A DNA stretch of 64,000 nt. Origin: Anaspis maculata (taxonomy: Eukaryota; Arthropoda; Insecta; Coleoptera; Scraptiidae). A model generated the notes under the pieces. That model saw only the letters and a list, made by a program, of their open reading frames with translations. It was not told the DNA's origin and made no database searches. Below, in pieces: positions 35,213 to 46,538 of the stretch. The translations under genes and the position numbers were made by a program. The stretch's first letter is position 1. Each line of letters begins with the position of its first letter. The stretch spans positions 104,392,363 to 104,456,362 of the forward strand of contig OX421961.1 of assembly GCA_949128115.1 (NCBI GenBank). Reading direction: 5' to 3'.

Positions 35213-35470
35213 AAGGGGTATTTTTAAAAAATTTCCAAAAAAATTTAGATTTGAAAAGATAATGAAATCTATGGACAATTTGGTCAGCAGCTTCCCTTTT
35301 TTTTGCTTAATATTGTTAATATTATTATTATAATTAAAAAAAAAAAATTGCCTGCGGCGCTAACTACCTTAGGCCCACCGGCCCGACCGTAGCGTGGCAA
35401 TAAGGGGGGGGGGTCAAAAATTTTCTTCGCCATAGTAACTTTTTATGAGTTCGGCGCCACTGTCTCGAAG

Positions 35471-36640
35471 CTCGAGCAGGCACTTTGTTTTGTTTCTGAC
35501 CAGTTGAAATTTCTAATGAACTCGTTGAGATTTGTATTTATCCAATAGCCTTTGATCGCGTGCTTTTTTATGTGCAGGACCCTCTATTTCTTACGTGGGA
35601 AGTGTCCGGATAAATCTTTCAAGGATAAGCGACATTTATATCAAAATCAAATATTTACTGCCATATTGTGTACGATCTTGAACGAGAGCGTCAACAACAA
35701 AAAATGGACGACGCCGAATGAAGCTGCGTCAACTCAAACAGAGTTTTTTCATTACAAAGTGAAGGGTACTCGAGGCTCGAGGCTTTGGAAATTGAAAACT
35801 TTTTTGTCTTCTCATGACGAAAGCATCCTGTGTATCTGTGTATGTGTTTACTCACACGGCTTTAACGGCGTGGGGGCCTTGCACAGGGTGATTCAGAGGT
35901 GTCGGGCCAATGTCGGGTGATTTCCACTAGACGTTTTCAATAAAAATTGTCTTTTTCTAATCGTGACGTCAATGGATAAACACCACTGGAAATGCTCGGG
36001 AAACGTGCTTATTTTTGCTCAAAAATGGAAAAATCAGATTACAATAATATCCTTGCACGGCATTGGAAGTAGTGGGAAACGATATTGTCGGTTGCATAAG
36101 TACATCAAAGACTACGTCTATCTTCTTCAATAAAATGGTAATGTGTATTCGCGAATTCGATTACCAAGAGATAGCGCTACATGAGCTGTCTAGCGCCTAG
36201 GTCATACCTCTCATCAGAGTAATTTGAATCAACTAACGTAGCTACCTGCTACACGAATTCTCCTTTCTTATTGCCGAAAACTGTAAAGATAGGATACAAT
36301 ATCCTCTGGTTTAAGGTAAGGTTTGTCCTCGCTTTGTGTGAGGGAAAATAGATAGATAATAACCTACAAAATAGATGAAGAAAATCAAAAATTCGATAGT
36401 ATGGGGTAATGCTAAATCCTTGGGGACCATCTGACCCCAAAATGCATATTTACTTCGAAATCATGTTCACGATATACGAGTTTTGTTTAAGGATGTACAC
36501 ACATCTTAAATTATACAAACCACAAAAATATGACTGCCTTTCTTGGGATTGTATCAACTACTCACCTTAAATGAACAGATGAAAAATCACTTTTTCATAG
36601 AATGTTGCTCGCAACAATCATGTTACAACACAACCTCACT
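35471..36640. other. non-coding
   Basis: The 122-codon frame 35552-35920 has no domain and no splice support. A lone ACAGGGTGATT at about 35884 looks like an isolated terminus of the TACAGGG group. Nothing else is recognised. Confidence 0.35.
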
Positions 36641-36674
36641 TTTTGATCTAATGGGATGAAGTGGGAGACTTGAA

Positions 36675-37700
36675 CGGTAGAGGTGGCGGCATGGAAACTG
36701 AACATAAATGGAGAAGAGACCATTTTGAGCCACTCTCCCCTACTAGCATTTGGTCCTCTTGGTTGGAGCTGATGAGAGAATACGCCAGGGTTTCGCTCAG
36801 CCTAGGGTAAAAGTTCTCAAACCTCCGAAAGCGCGAATGGGTGGACGCGACAGAATCGTCGTTCGAGACACTAGAACCCGAGACAAGCGGGGTAGTACCC
36901 GCCATCGCCATGTGAGAGGTTTTGGACCAGATGGCTTCCGGCGGCGGTAACTCATCAAACGATACAAGAGTAGCTTTACTGACATGAGTTCTAGGGGTGA
37001 GGGGAAGCCCCGGGGTCCGTGCTCCCTGCCCTCTCGATACGGTGTTGGCCTCTTAGTGGCAGCACAAGACGCATCGTAGGGCAGGGTGCTTCACCTGTTG
37101 ATCTGAGGACTGGAGAGGTGAGGTACAGTTACCCGTCACGCGCGGGTCCTGGATCGGGATTCAGGATGGTCTGAAGATTGTACGCATGGGATACTCAGGG
37201 GAGGTTTGCCTGATAAGAAACCGAACCCAGCCGGACTTGTTATCTGGGGCCGGCGTTTGACTTTGAAGTGTCGGTAAATGAAAACTAAGAACATTGCTAG
37301 TATCCGAGCCGATGCTTCGAATCTACATACGTCCGGTAGGGAACCTCGTCGCTAATGACGAAATCAGCGGACACAGTGCAGGTCTGGTTTCTCGCCTAGC
37401 AGGGGAGCTATACTGGGGGATGACCCTGTATCCTGTAATCTACAGCCTGCAGTATAGATGCGTTTTCGGATGTGCTGCTGCGAGTTGGCGGATAGTCTTC
37501 CACGCCGAATTTCAAAGAACAAAGGTCCTGAATCTTGCTACTTCAGCACTGCGGGGGTGCACACAGACCCAGGTCCTGACCTGGCGAGGGTCTCTTGGTA
37601 GCATGGAGAGCTGTTAGCCGTAGAATATAGGGGTGGCGGCATGAGAACTGAATATAAATTAAGAAGGTCTCATTTTGGCCACTCTCCCCTACTAGCATTA
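36675..37700 (+). repeat. GC-richer unit flanked by 75-bp direct repeats
   Basis: The segment around GGTGGCGGCATGGAAACTGAA (about 36680-36750) and the one around GGTGGCGGCATGAGAACTGAA (about 37632-37700) are direct repeats, both ending in CCACTCTCCCCTACTAGCATT. The roughly 870 bp between them are clearly richer in GC than the surroundings and lack long open frames. Possibilities are two head-to-tail copies of the 3' part of a retroposon, or a short terminal-repeat element; the flanks do not decide it. Confidence 0.55.
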
Positions 37701-37922
37701 GCAAATAAACTGGTCCACATTTGACACAACCTTCGACTGTGAACACTGTAGACGCACAGGTGTCTTGATTTGCTTGGTGATGCTTTGATTAACAGGAAGG
37801 GGGGGGGGTCGCCTATTTGCACAACATGAGGCAATATGGATTTAGCATTATTGCTATCGATTTTCAAGAGAAAACAAACCACCTCTTGGTATTTTGAGTT
37901 ATTTCCGAGATATACAAAAATA

Positions 37923-38088
37923 TACAGGGTGTGGTTCCTTCAGACAGATGAGATTATCAAATAGGTACTTCGATTCAAGACGAGTCAAATTCTTTGGCAG
38001 TCAATGGAAATTTCATGCAATCGATTTTCCCGCATTTTTGGTACAAATAGGCGCAACCACCGGAAATAAGCAAATTCGGACACCCTGC
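37923..38088. mobile_element. possible 166-bp TACAGGGTG element
   Basis: TACAGGGTGTGG at the left and GGACACCCTGCA at the right are imperfect inverted ends. The interior is not palindromic. Weak because the right end deviates from the TGTA of the group. Confidence 0.35.
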
Positions 38089-38744
38089 ACAAGCCGGAAA
38101 GTTGAATTTGACCGCTGTCGTCTATGCGATTCCGCTATGCGCATGCAAAATGTAGGTAGGTAAGTCACTTGCACGTGTTCCAGATTTGGTACAGAATCAA
38201 ATTATGATTCGCAATAACGTGGGCATACAACAAGAAAAATGTCCACCCTTCTGCCAAGAGATGAATAATGTGGCTATCCTACACGTTGTTGGAATTTCGC
38301 ACACGCCTGATGGTATATTATATACTGAAGAGATAAAAAAAATCGCTAAAAAAAGTGTGTGGCATTTTCTAGCCGCCCAAAAATGTTTTTCGAGTCAACT
38401 TCGTTCAATCAGTTGAGGTACAAATATAGTTGATGTCAACAACCATTTAACGTAGGTACCTATAAAACAATGCAAACAAAATAATTGGACGAGTTTTGAG
38501 ATAGGTACCTAGTTCTGAAGAAATGAAAAGGCTTCGTACAAAAATGAGAAGGTGATGAAATCTTTTTCACCGCTAGTTTACCTATAGTCTGCTCCATTTG
38601 AAAATTCAATGTATGTATAGATAGGGAGTGTTTGTATTTTCTATTCACTAGTTTACAAGTACGGATTTTCGCCTCGAAAACAAGCTTCTTAGTTTGGTTG
38701 GAATGCTTTGCTAAATGCAAGACAATTATGCATGGATAATGGGT
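38089..38744. other. non-coding
   Basis: No gene or repeat recognised. A 119-codon minus-strand frame (38460-38819) has no domain and overlaps the following MITE. Confidence 0.35.
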
Positions 38745-38867
38745 AGTATTAATAAAAAAAATAAGCATTAGCATTTGCTTAGATTTTCGAAGAGTTTCTG
38801 AGCAGACTTCCCCTGGCAACGCCTATGAAATCAAAGCAAATGCTTATGCTTATTTTTTATTAATACT
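38745..38867. mobile_element. 123-bp MITE with about 34-bp inverted ends
   Basis: AGTATTAATAAAAAAAATAAGC continuing to GCATTTGCTT is matched in reverse complement at the right end (AAGCAAATGCTTATGCTTAT to TTAATACT). The central 55 bp are unique. No target duplication was established. Confidence 0.75.
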
Positions 38868-39443
38868 AGCCAATTAAACTGTCGAATAGCACGTAAAATA
38901 CGAACGATGGTGCCGACCCCATGCGATGTTGGTGGTCGTTGAAAATCCCTACCCTGTGTTGGAACCATATGGTTGGAACACACAAGGGTTCGGCAAAATT
39001 TCCGGTACAGTGGAGGAAAGCATTCACCGGCGTCGGTGTTGGGCCTCGTTGCAGAAATAGGCCGACGTTAAATAAACGAATGATAAAAAAAAGCTTACAA
39101 GTAAGGCAAGTTCACAATACTGTGTAACTTTTGACTAAGGGTGAGAGGAGGGGGTGAGGGTGAGACTTCACCGCACCTCACTAGTTTTTACATAGTAGAT
39201 CCTCGACCAATAGGAGAAAAAAAGTCCTTTATCCACTTTGCGTTATTAATGGACTCATTATTACATCGAAAACAGTGCTCTAATGGAGCATATTATTGAT
39301 CTGCTTTTCAACCAATAGGAACAATTAATTGCCATTAGAAGGTAGGCGAACGTCAGTTCTGAAGTGTCACTTGTCAAACGTTTCTATTTTGAGCAGCCAG
39401 AATTTCCAATTTTTTGGCGATTATTAGAAAAAAGTAGAAAAAT
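38868..39443. other. non-coding
   Basis: No coding frame or repeat structure is recognised. Confidence 0.35.
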
Positions 39444-39577
39444 ACGGGGTGTTTATAAGAAACTGTGATCGCGGCAGGCATGGGTCAGGCTGAAAAATTC
39501 AGTAACAGACGCAATTGTAGTGATCGAAAGCGGATTTCAAAGGCGATGCGATCACAGACATTTATAAACACCCGGTA
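39444..39577. mobile_element. 134-bp MITE, TACGGGGTGTTTATAA ends
   Basis: TACGGGGTGTTTATAA and TTATAAACACCCGGTA form inverted ends, extended inward by CTGTGATCGC and GCGATCACAG. The TA termini and the GGGTG core resemble the TACAGGGTG elements of the window. Confidence 0.75.
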
Positions 39578-40309
39578 GTATATTATACTCGTTTAATTAG
39601 ACGTATTGTCACACTCTTTCCTTGGAAGCACTGACACTCCTTGCTAGCTTGTCGTGCCCCAAAACCAGTCCTCCGCCAATACTATGTCTTATGAAACTCG
39701 TATAATAAAATAGTATTGTGTTTTAAACACAGTGAGAATGATATATACCATATACCAAGGTTGAGAAGCGAGCTGTTATAGCTCGACAAAGGTTCAAATC
39801 CCGAGCCGTGTAGCGGCGAGGGAGATGTTGTGCCAAGCAGGCTATAGTAGCCTTCTCAAGTGCGTTTATACAATTTTTCCTATAGTACTTCCTATTTGTA
39901 AAGATTCTTTGAAATAATATAAAAATAACACTCTGATTATTGGCATCCTCAATGCCAATAAAAACCATAATTGGTTGATTTTCAGCTGTTTCGTTTTAAA
40001 TAAGAAACCATCCCATAGACAAACAATCGTTGAAAGAATCCGATGAAGCTATTTATTTTCGAGTATTTAAAAAGTTTTCGACTTCAAGTTATTTATATTT
40101 TCCGAGTGATAATAGTAAACGATGGTCGCACGACAACTTCCGAGTTGCAGAAGGCTGCAGATGAGGTCAACGATGACTTGATGCTGGCAAAATCAACAAG
40201 CGAATATGCCTCATGGGCATGAGGCTCAGTAGCGCACTTCCTTTTTGAAGGATTAGTGAACGCAAGATGTTAATTAGGGTTCTACCGTTATTTGGGCAGA
40301 AACTTCAAT
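39578..40309. other. non-coding
   Basis: AT-rich and apparently unique. A GGTTCAAATCC word at about 39791 resembles an RNA polymerase III B box, but no tRNA fold or A box was found. Confidence 0.35.
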
Positions 40310-40620
40310 ATGGCGGCCAAAATAACGTCAGATTCATAAAATTTGGCTTAAAAATCGAAATGATCGTACTATAGACAAGGGTGAGTTCCCAGTTTCATGA
40401 AAATCGTTCCACTAATAAGAGATTTCAATATGACGGCCAAGATGGCGGCAGAATGTTGGAATTTGGCTGGAGAATAAGAATTATCATACGAAACAAAGGT
40501 GAGTCCCAGCTCCATGAAAATCGTTGAGTGATGAGAAATTTCAATATGGCGGCCAAGATGGCAGCAGAGCATAATTTGTCCAAAATCGGATGTATTTTGA
40601 TGAAGTTCACATCGCCTGTA
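40310..40620 (+). repeat. tandem repeat of about 118 bp with ATGGCGGCCAA
   Basis: ATGGCGGCCAA or a one-base variant starts at about 40310, 40430 and 40546, each time preceded by TTTCAAT or CTTCAAT and followed by an AATTTGG block, a GGTGAGT block and ATGAAAATCGTT. Unit 2 and unit 3 also carry AAGATGGC. Confidence 0.75.
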
Positions 40621-40785
40621 AATTTAATAATAAAATAATCGCCTGCACGATTCTTATGGAAAATGGCTCCCGGTTAAATTCTCTGAATTTTTGATATGTT
40701 CTAGCTCATGAGATACTAATCAAAGAGCGTGAACCCCAAACTCAAATAATGGACAGTTTTTTACCCACAGGGGGTTGAAGTTGGA

Positions 40786-41564
40786 GGTTTTGACGGCTTA
40801 AAAATGATATTCTGACGTAAATAAAACCTTTCTATTTGGTTTTTCTTCAAGTTGTGTTTCATGCTAAATGTATTTATTTGACATAAAAATATCAGCTTCC
40901 TCCTCCACCCCCATCCCCTATCTACCATCACAAAATTAGAGATTACTCTCAAAAGCCATGCAGATGGCTTCTGTGATTTGAATTATTATTTTGACATAAA
41001 AATTATTTTCCACCCCTAATGTTGGGGTGCCGATTTTCCAATTTTCCTCGGTTAATTTGGCTGAATTTTTGGTATTGTGTACTTTTAATTCTGCTGAACA
41101 AAAAGTTCCAATGCCAAAACTTATTCCTATGAACAATTTTTGTTCTACAGGGGACTGAAGTCGAAGATTTGAGAGCATAAATATTGAACTTCAGTCCCCT
41201 GCAGAACAAAAACTGATCAAAGGAATAAGTTTTGGTAGGAGAACTTTTTGTTCAGCAGAATTGGAAGTTCACAATACGAAAAAATTCAGCCAAATTAACC
41301 GAGGAAAATTGGAAAATCGGCACCCCAACATTAGGGTTGGAAAATAATTTTTATGTCAAAATTCATAATTTAAATCACAGAAGCCATACGCATGGCTTTT
41401 GGGAGTAATCTCGAATTTTATGATGGTAGATAAGGGTTGGGGTGGAGGAGGGGGTTGATATTTTTCTGTCAAATAAATACATTCAGCATGAAACACAACT
41501 TGAAAAGAAACCAAATAAAAAGCTTTTCTTAACGTCATAATATCATTTTGAAGCCGTCAAAACC
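40786..41564. mobile_element. 0.78-kb long palindrome
   Basis: GGTTTTGACGGCTT at the left is matched by AAGCCGTCAAAACC at the right; the arms of about 380 bp pair through blocks such as GGAAAATTGG, CCAAATTAACCGAGG and CAACTTGAA. The loop is at about 41165-41190. It lies between two arrays of ATGGCGGC-rich repeats and abuts the right one without a gap. Confidence 0.85.
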
Positions 41565-42305
41565 GGCGGCGGGGCATCAATTGTCGAAAATTGGATGTAT
41601 CTAATTGAAGTTCACATCGCCTGCGAAGTTCACTCGAATCAGACCACTTTCAGAGAAATTTAAAATGGCGGATCAAGATGACAGCCAAATGGCAAAAATC
41701 ATTGGTCAACTTTATATAGTAGACACGTACGCATTTCATTGGCGTTTGCACCACATCGATATCTCTTTTCGTTGAGGCATAATTCTCCTAGTTCTATCAC
41801 TTTGAAACATGTTCAATATGGAGAATACAAGATGGCGGCGGGGCATCAATTGTCGAAAATTGGATGTATCTAATTGAAGTTCACATCGCCTGCGAATTTC
41901 ACTAGAATCAGACCACTTTCAGAGAAATTCAAAATGGCGGATCAAAGATGGCGGCCAAGTAACAAGAGTCATTGGTCAACTTTATATGGTGGTCACGTAC
42001 GCATTCGATTGGCGTTTGCACCACATCGATATCTCTTTTCGTTAAGGCATAATCCTCCTAGTTCTATCACTTCGAAACATGTTCAATATGGAGAATACAA
42101 GATGGCGGCGGGACATCAATTGTCGAAAATTGGATAGATCTTGATGTGGTTTACATTGCCTGCAAATTTCATTTCAATCGGATCACTTTTGGAGAAATTC
42201 AAAATGGCGGATCAAAGATGGCGGCAGAATAACAAAAAACTAAAAGTCAACTTGACATCCTGGACATATGTACTATTGATCAGCGTTTACACCACATCGA
42301 TATCT
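41565..42305 (+). repeat. 270-bp tandem repeat, nearly three units
   Basis: Units begin GGCGGCGGGGCATCAATTG at 41565, 41834 and 42104. They contain AAAATGGCGGATCAA, CATTGGTCAACTTTATAT, GGCGTTTGCACCACATCGAT and GTTCAATATGGAGAATACAAG. Units 1 and 2 are very similar, unit 3 more diverged and incomplete. Frames across them are repeat-driven. Confidence 0.9.
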
Positions 42306-42335
42306 TTCTTCCCCGAGGAGTTATCCCGGGTACGG

Positions 42336-42402
42336 ACGGACGGACGGACAAAGTGAAGCTAAAAGCGCCTTTTCCCCATTTTTTGGGAAAGTGCGCTAAA
42401 AA
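42336..42402 (+). other. GGAC repeat followed by a hairpin
   Basis: A short ACGGACGGACGGAC run at about 42333-42349 is followed by AAAGCGCCTTTTCCCC, a T-rich loop and GGGAAAGTGCGCTAAAA, which fold into an imperfect stem. The position at the end of the ATGGCGGC tract suggests the terminus of one larger repeat element. Confidence 0.5.
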
Positions 42403-43196
42403 CGGAATATACACGAAAAGGTATGCGGCTTCTAGGAACTGGCCTTTTTTTGAAAAATGTTGCACACACTACAGAAAATAGCTTCTGATTTTGACTTGTA
42501 TAATAGAGAACAATACTTATTGACTAAAATTTCGAATTATTATTATTGATAGGATGGCAGAGGAATGACTCGAGGAATATTCACAATAATATGAACAACG
42601 GCAGACTGTATAAATGTTCTGCGTGCTCATCGGAAAGAGAAGAAAACTGATTGGAATTTTCAAAAGATAAATACTATGAGGTTGTTATACTGACCGTTTG
42701 GCGTTCAGCAGGTAGCTGCTATTTCACAAAACCAAAGTCAAGTACTCGTTGTTAAATGAAATAACATAATAAGTTGAATTAATATCCTTGTTGAACGACG
42801 CAATTATAGGGCATCAGTTTCTGGGACTCCTTGGCTTCTGGTCTAAATGGTCTAGCGCTTATTGAAGAATCAAGAGAATGACAATGGAGACAGATTTTGA
42901 AATAATTTTACTCACAACCACTATGGTAATTGATTCATTACATACCTAGTAAGAGGTCAGGAAGTGACCCCTTGCCGACCTCCCGAGAAAGTGAAGAAAT
43001 GGTGTAGCTTTAGAAGGGAAATTTCAAAATATGCATCCAATCAAACAATAAGTGTGTTAGTCAGTATTTCCTAAACCACGTTTCAGAAAAATTAATCGGC
43101 CTCTCTGGAAGTTATGACAAAAAGGTTATTTTCAGATTTCAACTTTTGAACGCCTGTAATGCTGCAAGCTAAGTACATGGTTGTGAGTAAAATAGT
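42403..43196. other. non-coding
   Basis: No recognisable gene or repeat. Confidence 0.35.
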
Positions 43197-43299
43197 ATAC
43201 ATACTCTCGACGGTGAATACATCATTCCAGCTTCGGGCTAGAGCCTCCAGGCCTCTGTGCCCTCAGCAGTAATGATGTATTTCCCGTCTCGATATGTAA
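43197..43299. mobile_element. about 103-bp MITE
   Basis: TACATACTCTCGACGGTGAA followed by TACATCATT pairs with AATGATGTATTTCCCGTCTC at the right end. The core (CCAGCTTCGGGCTAGAGCC onward) is unique. The inverted ends are imperfect. Confidence 0.6.
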
Positions 43300-44940
43300 T
43301 ATCCTATTACTAGACACACCGAGTAAAAAAATTCACTTGGTTGGTAATCTTCATGGTTGATCATTTATAACCCTGCAGTAAAATGATCAAATATGGCATT
43401 GCTACATCTGTCCTGTCCCTTGAAATTTATTGTTTGCAATAAAATACAGTAGGTAATCAATAGTAGTTACATGACACGAATGTGTTTAATCACCTTTTAT
43501 AATTTTTAAAGTCAGATTTATTGGAAGCCATAAATTACGAAAATAATTGCTAAAAGGGCCTTGGGAATCGCAAAACGATGGTTGTTCTCCTGATGTATGA
43601 CCCAGCTTTGCTTCAATTTTTCGACCGCAACACTATCAACAAAATTTCATATGAAGCCGATGCCAATAAATCGAAAACGGTTGCACTAGAACAATATTTG
43701 TGTACGCGGACACTCATTAATAACAGAAAATATATACAATATAACGTATACAGAGTTTATGGAAACCTTCATGTTTATATATTTGTGTATACAAATACAA
43801 ACTCCCACAGCAATATAATTGGGGGCTATGGAACTGTGTGACTTATGTGAGGATCGGCAGCGCGTGAGTAGATACTTATTGGAAGTTATAGGTAGGAACA
43901 CAGGGCTTGAACAAAATACGATTAACTACGGCCTTGAGGAAAAACAAATTCGGGTGTCTTTTGATCACAAGAAGAGAAAAACAATTTGGTTCGATCTACA
44001 TTTCTTTGAGGGAGTCTTAAATTAAAAATCGGCTTGGAAATTAAATACATCAAGAAGACAAGTTCCTGCGGGGCGGAAGCGAAAAGACGACGCGAAGCAC
44101 CTGAGAGGAAGAGCGCGCGCGGCAGGAAAAAGCGTAAGCTCCGCAAGGATATTAACTTATGTTTCGGGAAAGCGCGCGGAGTCGCCTAGAGTGAAATGTC
44201 TCGCGCCAGACTTGGCCCTAAATCTAATTTGATTAACTTCGTTAAGGTATTTACTCTTTTTTTTTGTATTTAAATTGTGTTCCGGATAATATCTCGCGTA
44301 TACCTACTTGCAACGGTTAATTCCCGACGGGAGTCAACTCGTTATCCTGTTGCTGTATTGTACCTACCTACGGCAGGAATCTGGGGCAATTTTCTTTTCT
44401 CTACTTTCTTGGATGAGCAATCCTCCGGAAGTTATTAGCTATACTATCAAGTACTATCAAGCGCTGCAGAGTTTAATAATTTCACATGGTCGCATTATTC
44501 ATCATCATCATTATCATGACTATCGACAGTTTGACGTTTTGACATGTAATAATCACAGCTCTAGCAGTTATCAAACCAAAATATTTATGTTGGTAACAGT
44601 AGGTACTGCAAAATGTAGATTACAGGAAAGTACACAAATAAGTTTGGTTAGTGGCGCTATTAAACATTACAACCCCAAGTTTGTAGTGCAGCATTAGGTA
44701 CATACATACAACAAACAAGTCGACCATATGGTTGTGCAGTGTGGAGTCAAAATTATATGCAGAAAACATACTGGATGCATTTGATAGCGGTTAGCGGATA
44801 CTCTTATTGCACTTGTTCTCGTTACTGGCTTCCATACATGCTCAACTTTGGTTTTAGTCTTGTCAAAATTAGATTAGTTTCGATGTTTCACATTATTATA
44901 TTTGGTTGAAATCGTAATTTTCTGCGGAACTAAACAAACA
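43300..44940. other. non-coding
   Basis: Frames of 87 (43578) and 129 codons (44308) lack domains. A block around 44080-44160 is rich in GCGC. No gene is supported. Confidence 0.35.
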
Positions 44941-44944
44941 TTAC

Positions 44945-45400
44945 AACGATATAATTAATCTGTTGAACTTTGTAGTTGAACTGAGTTGAACTTTTCTTGA
45001 GAATATTGCTCTGGTATGAATAATCAGGGAATAGAGAGAAAGGTTGAATGCTTTATCCCTATTTTTGGAACCGGGGACCAGCTCCTCATGTGATGAATAT
45101 TCCACCCTTATTCTGACGAATGCTTTGAACAATACTCTCAAGGTGGTTAACACTTCTGAAACCAGCCCCATTGCGTGAAATGAAACCGATGCCCTTAATA
45201 AAAGCCGAGGATACTGTTAATTCAACAAGCTTGGAAAAGGTGAGCCTGGCGTCAAACGTCACCCCCAAGTTCCTGACGCATTCAGGTCTCTGTATGATTT
45301 CCCCATCCAAACCGTAATCGTATGGCAATGAGTCTTTCCCGCGGGTGAAAGGCATGAAGTTGCATTTGGACGCATTCAGGCGGATCCCGGAAATAACTTA
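44945..45400 (-). pseudogene. 3' fragment of a Jockey-like reverse transcriptase
   Basis: The frame 45355-45086 (minus) contains PYDYGLDGEII, then VRNLGVTFDARLTF, the conserved segment following the RT catalytic core in Jockey-clade non-LTR elements. A shifted frame (45171-44941) could be the degraded continuation. The upstream part, including the catalytic aspartates, is absent; the fragment stops where the tandem repeat at 45406 begins. Confidence 0.65.
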
Positions 45401-45405
45401 GCCTA

Positions 45406-45610
45406 TATAACATAGACGGAGAAAACATACCTGGGAAAAACATAGTTGGACAAAAACATAGACCGGAAAAAACATAGTTGGACAAAAACATAGCCGGAAA
45501 AAAAATACTGGGAGAAAACATACCCAGAAAAAGCATAGACAGGAGAAAACATAGCTGGATCAAAATATCCCCGGAATAAGCATAGCTGGAAGAAACATAC
45601 CCGGGTATTT
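45406..45610 (+). repeat. irregular tandem array of AAACATAG units
   Basis: About 13 units of 14-18 bp variants of AAAAACATAGTTGGAC, alternating with AAAACATACCTGGG and AAAACATAGCCGG forms. Units of the same kind appear in opposite orientation around 45765-45805. The array has no coding sense. Confidence 0.75.
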
Positions 45611-46162
45611 TATTTCCGGGTAACCCGAAAATTAAATACCAGGCTTAAAGAAGGTAACTATCTACGATGGCGGCAGGCAATACAAATCCAAATCTACGAA
45701 ATTCTGGAATTTTTATTAGAAAAATTAGAAACGTTTGACCAACAGGTCTGATGACATTTCATTTTCTGGTATGTTATTGCCAGGTATGTTTTTGTTCGGG
45801 TTTTCACGTTTTTTCAGTTGTTCGTTGTTTTCACCTCACAGTACAACTTAACGTCCTTAGCGTATAGGAAGGTCGCGAAAACTCGGGAAGCACATCATCG
45901 ATGTAGACGTCCCCAAAAAAGTCCCCAAAGGGGCTCCCGGGGGACCCCGAATGACTGGTGAAAATACTCGGATATGGAACCATTGTGCTGAACGTACTGC
46001 GATCTGTTCTCAAGGTAAGAGGCATAAGATAAGCAGTATATGAGGCCTCCTTTAATAGTGCCACGCAGTGGAATGGCATTCTGCAATAACTCTTCAATGA
46101 ATAGTGAACAAAATGTTTTCTTGGCATACCTAGGGCCTAGTACCTGCCTCACTTGTTTCTCC
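45611..46162. other. non-coding
   Basis: It contains the inverted repeat-unit traces near 45780 and overlapping short minus-strand frames without domains. Confidence 0.35.
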
Positions 46163-46286
46163 TATCGTGTGATCAAATGAATTCTTATTAGGCAGACTGT
46201 GCCCTCGCTGAACGCAGCTTCGCACCCCTGAATACCACACCAGGCCACAGCCTACCTAAAATAAGAATTCATTTGATCACACGATA
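46163..46286. mobile_element. 124-bp MITE with 27-bp perfect inverted ends
   Basis: TATCGTGTGATCAAATGAAT continuing to TTCTTATT is exactly matched in reverse complement at the right end (AATAAGAATTCATTTGATCA to CACGATA). Imperfect complementarity continues inward with CTGTG and CACAG. The TA ends suggest a TA target. Confidence 0.88.
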
Positions 46287-46406
46287 CATTTTTTCCAATT
46301 ATGTAGGTTGCACGACACGACGGCACTCAGCAGAAAATACATGTATGTTAGTATTGTTACTGACTAGTTGTCTATCTCTTTCCATTGGAAAAACGTACTA
46401 TGTAAA

Positions 46407-46538
46407 TAAGTTGCGGCCTCATAAAAATTCACACCGACGGCGATCGAGTGGCCGTGCTAATTCAATTTTGACGTAATTTTGAATGAGCATGGCCACATGA
46501 TTGTCATCGGTGTAAACTTTTATGAGGCCGCAACTGTA
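46407..46538. mobile_element. 132-bp MITE, GTTGCGGCC family, divergent member
   Basis: AGTTGCGGCCTCATAAAAAT and its complement at the right end (TTTTATGAGGCCGCAACT) bound the element; ACACCGA and TCGGTGT extend the ends. It shares only the GTTGCGGCC terminus with the copies at 4548 and 59345, implying related ends with different interiors. Confidence 0.8.

Larger units (their letters stand above)
34242..35470. mobile_element. hAT-like non-autonomous transposon with 8-bp target duplication
   Basis: The element runs 34250-35462. It starts CAGTGGCGCCGAA and ends TTCGGCGCCACTG, exact inverted repeats of 13 bp. TCTCGAAG stands immediately outside each end (34242-34249 and 35463-35470), an intact 8-bp target duplication, which with a CAGTGGCG start is the signature of hAT elements. 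Inside are a G-run and a polypurine tract (34310-34396), a palindrome (34986-35212) and an A-run near 35340. No transposase is present. Confidence 0.85.

Noticed and set aside
39765..39850. Possible tRNA or tRNA-derived SINE
   Set aside because: GGTTCAAATCC resembles a B box, but no A box at the right distance and no cloverleaf could be drawn.
40310..42305. Coding frames across ATGGCGGC repeats
   Set aside because: The frames follow the tandem repeat and shift between units; they are not conserved as protein.
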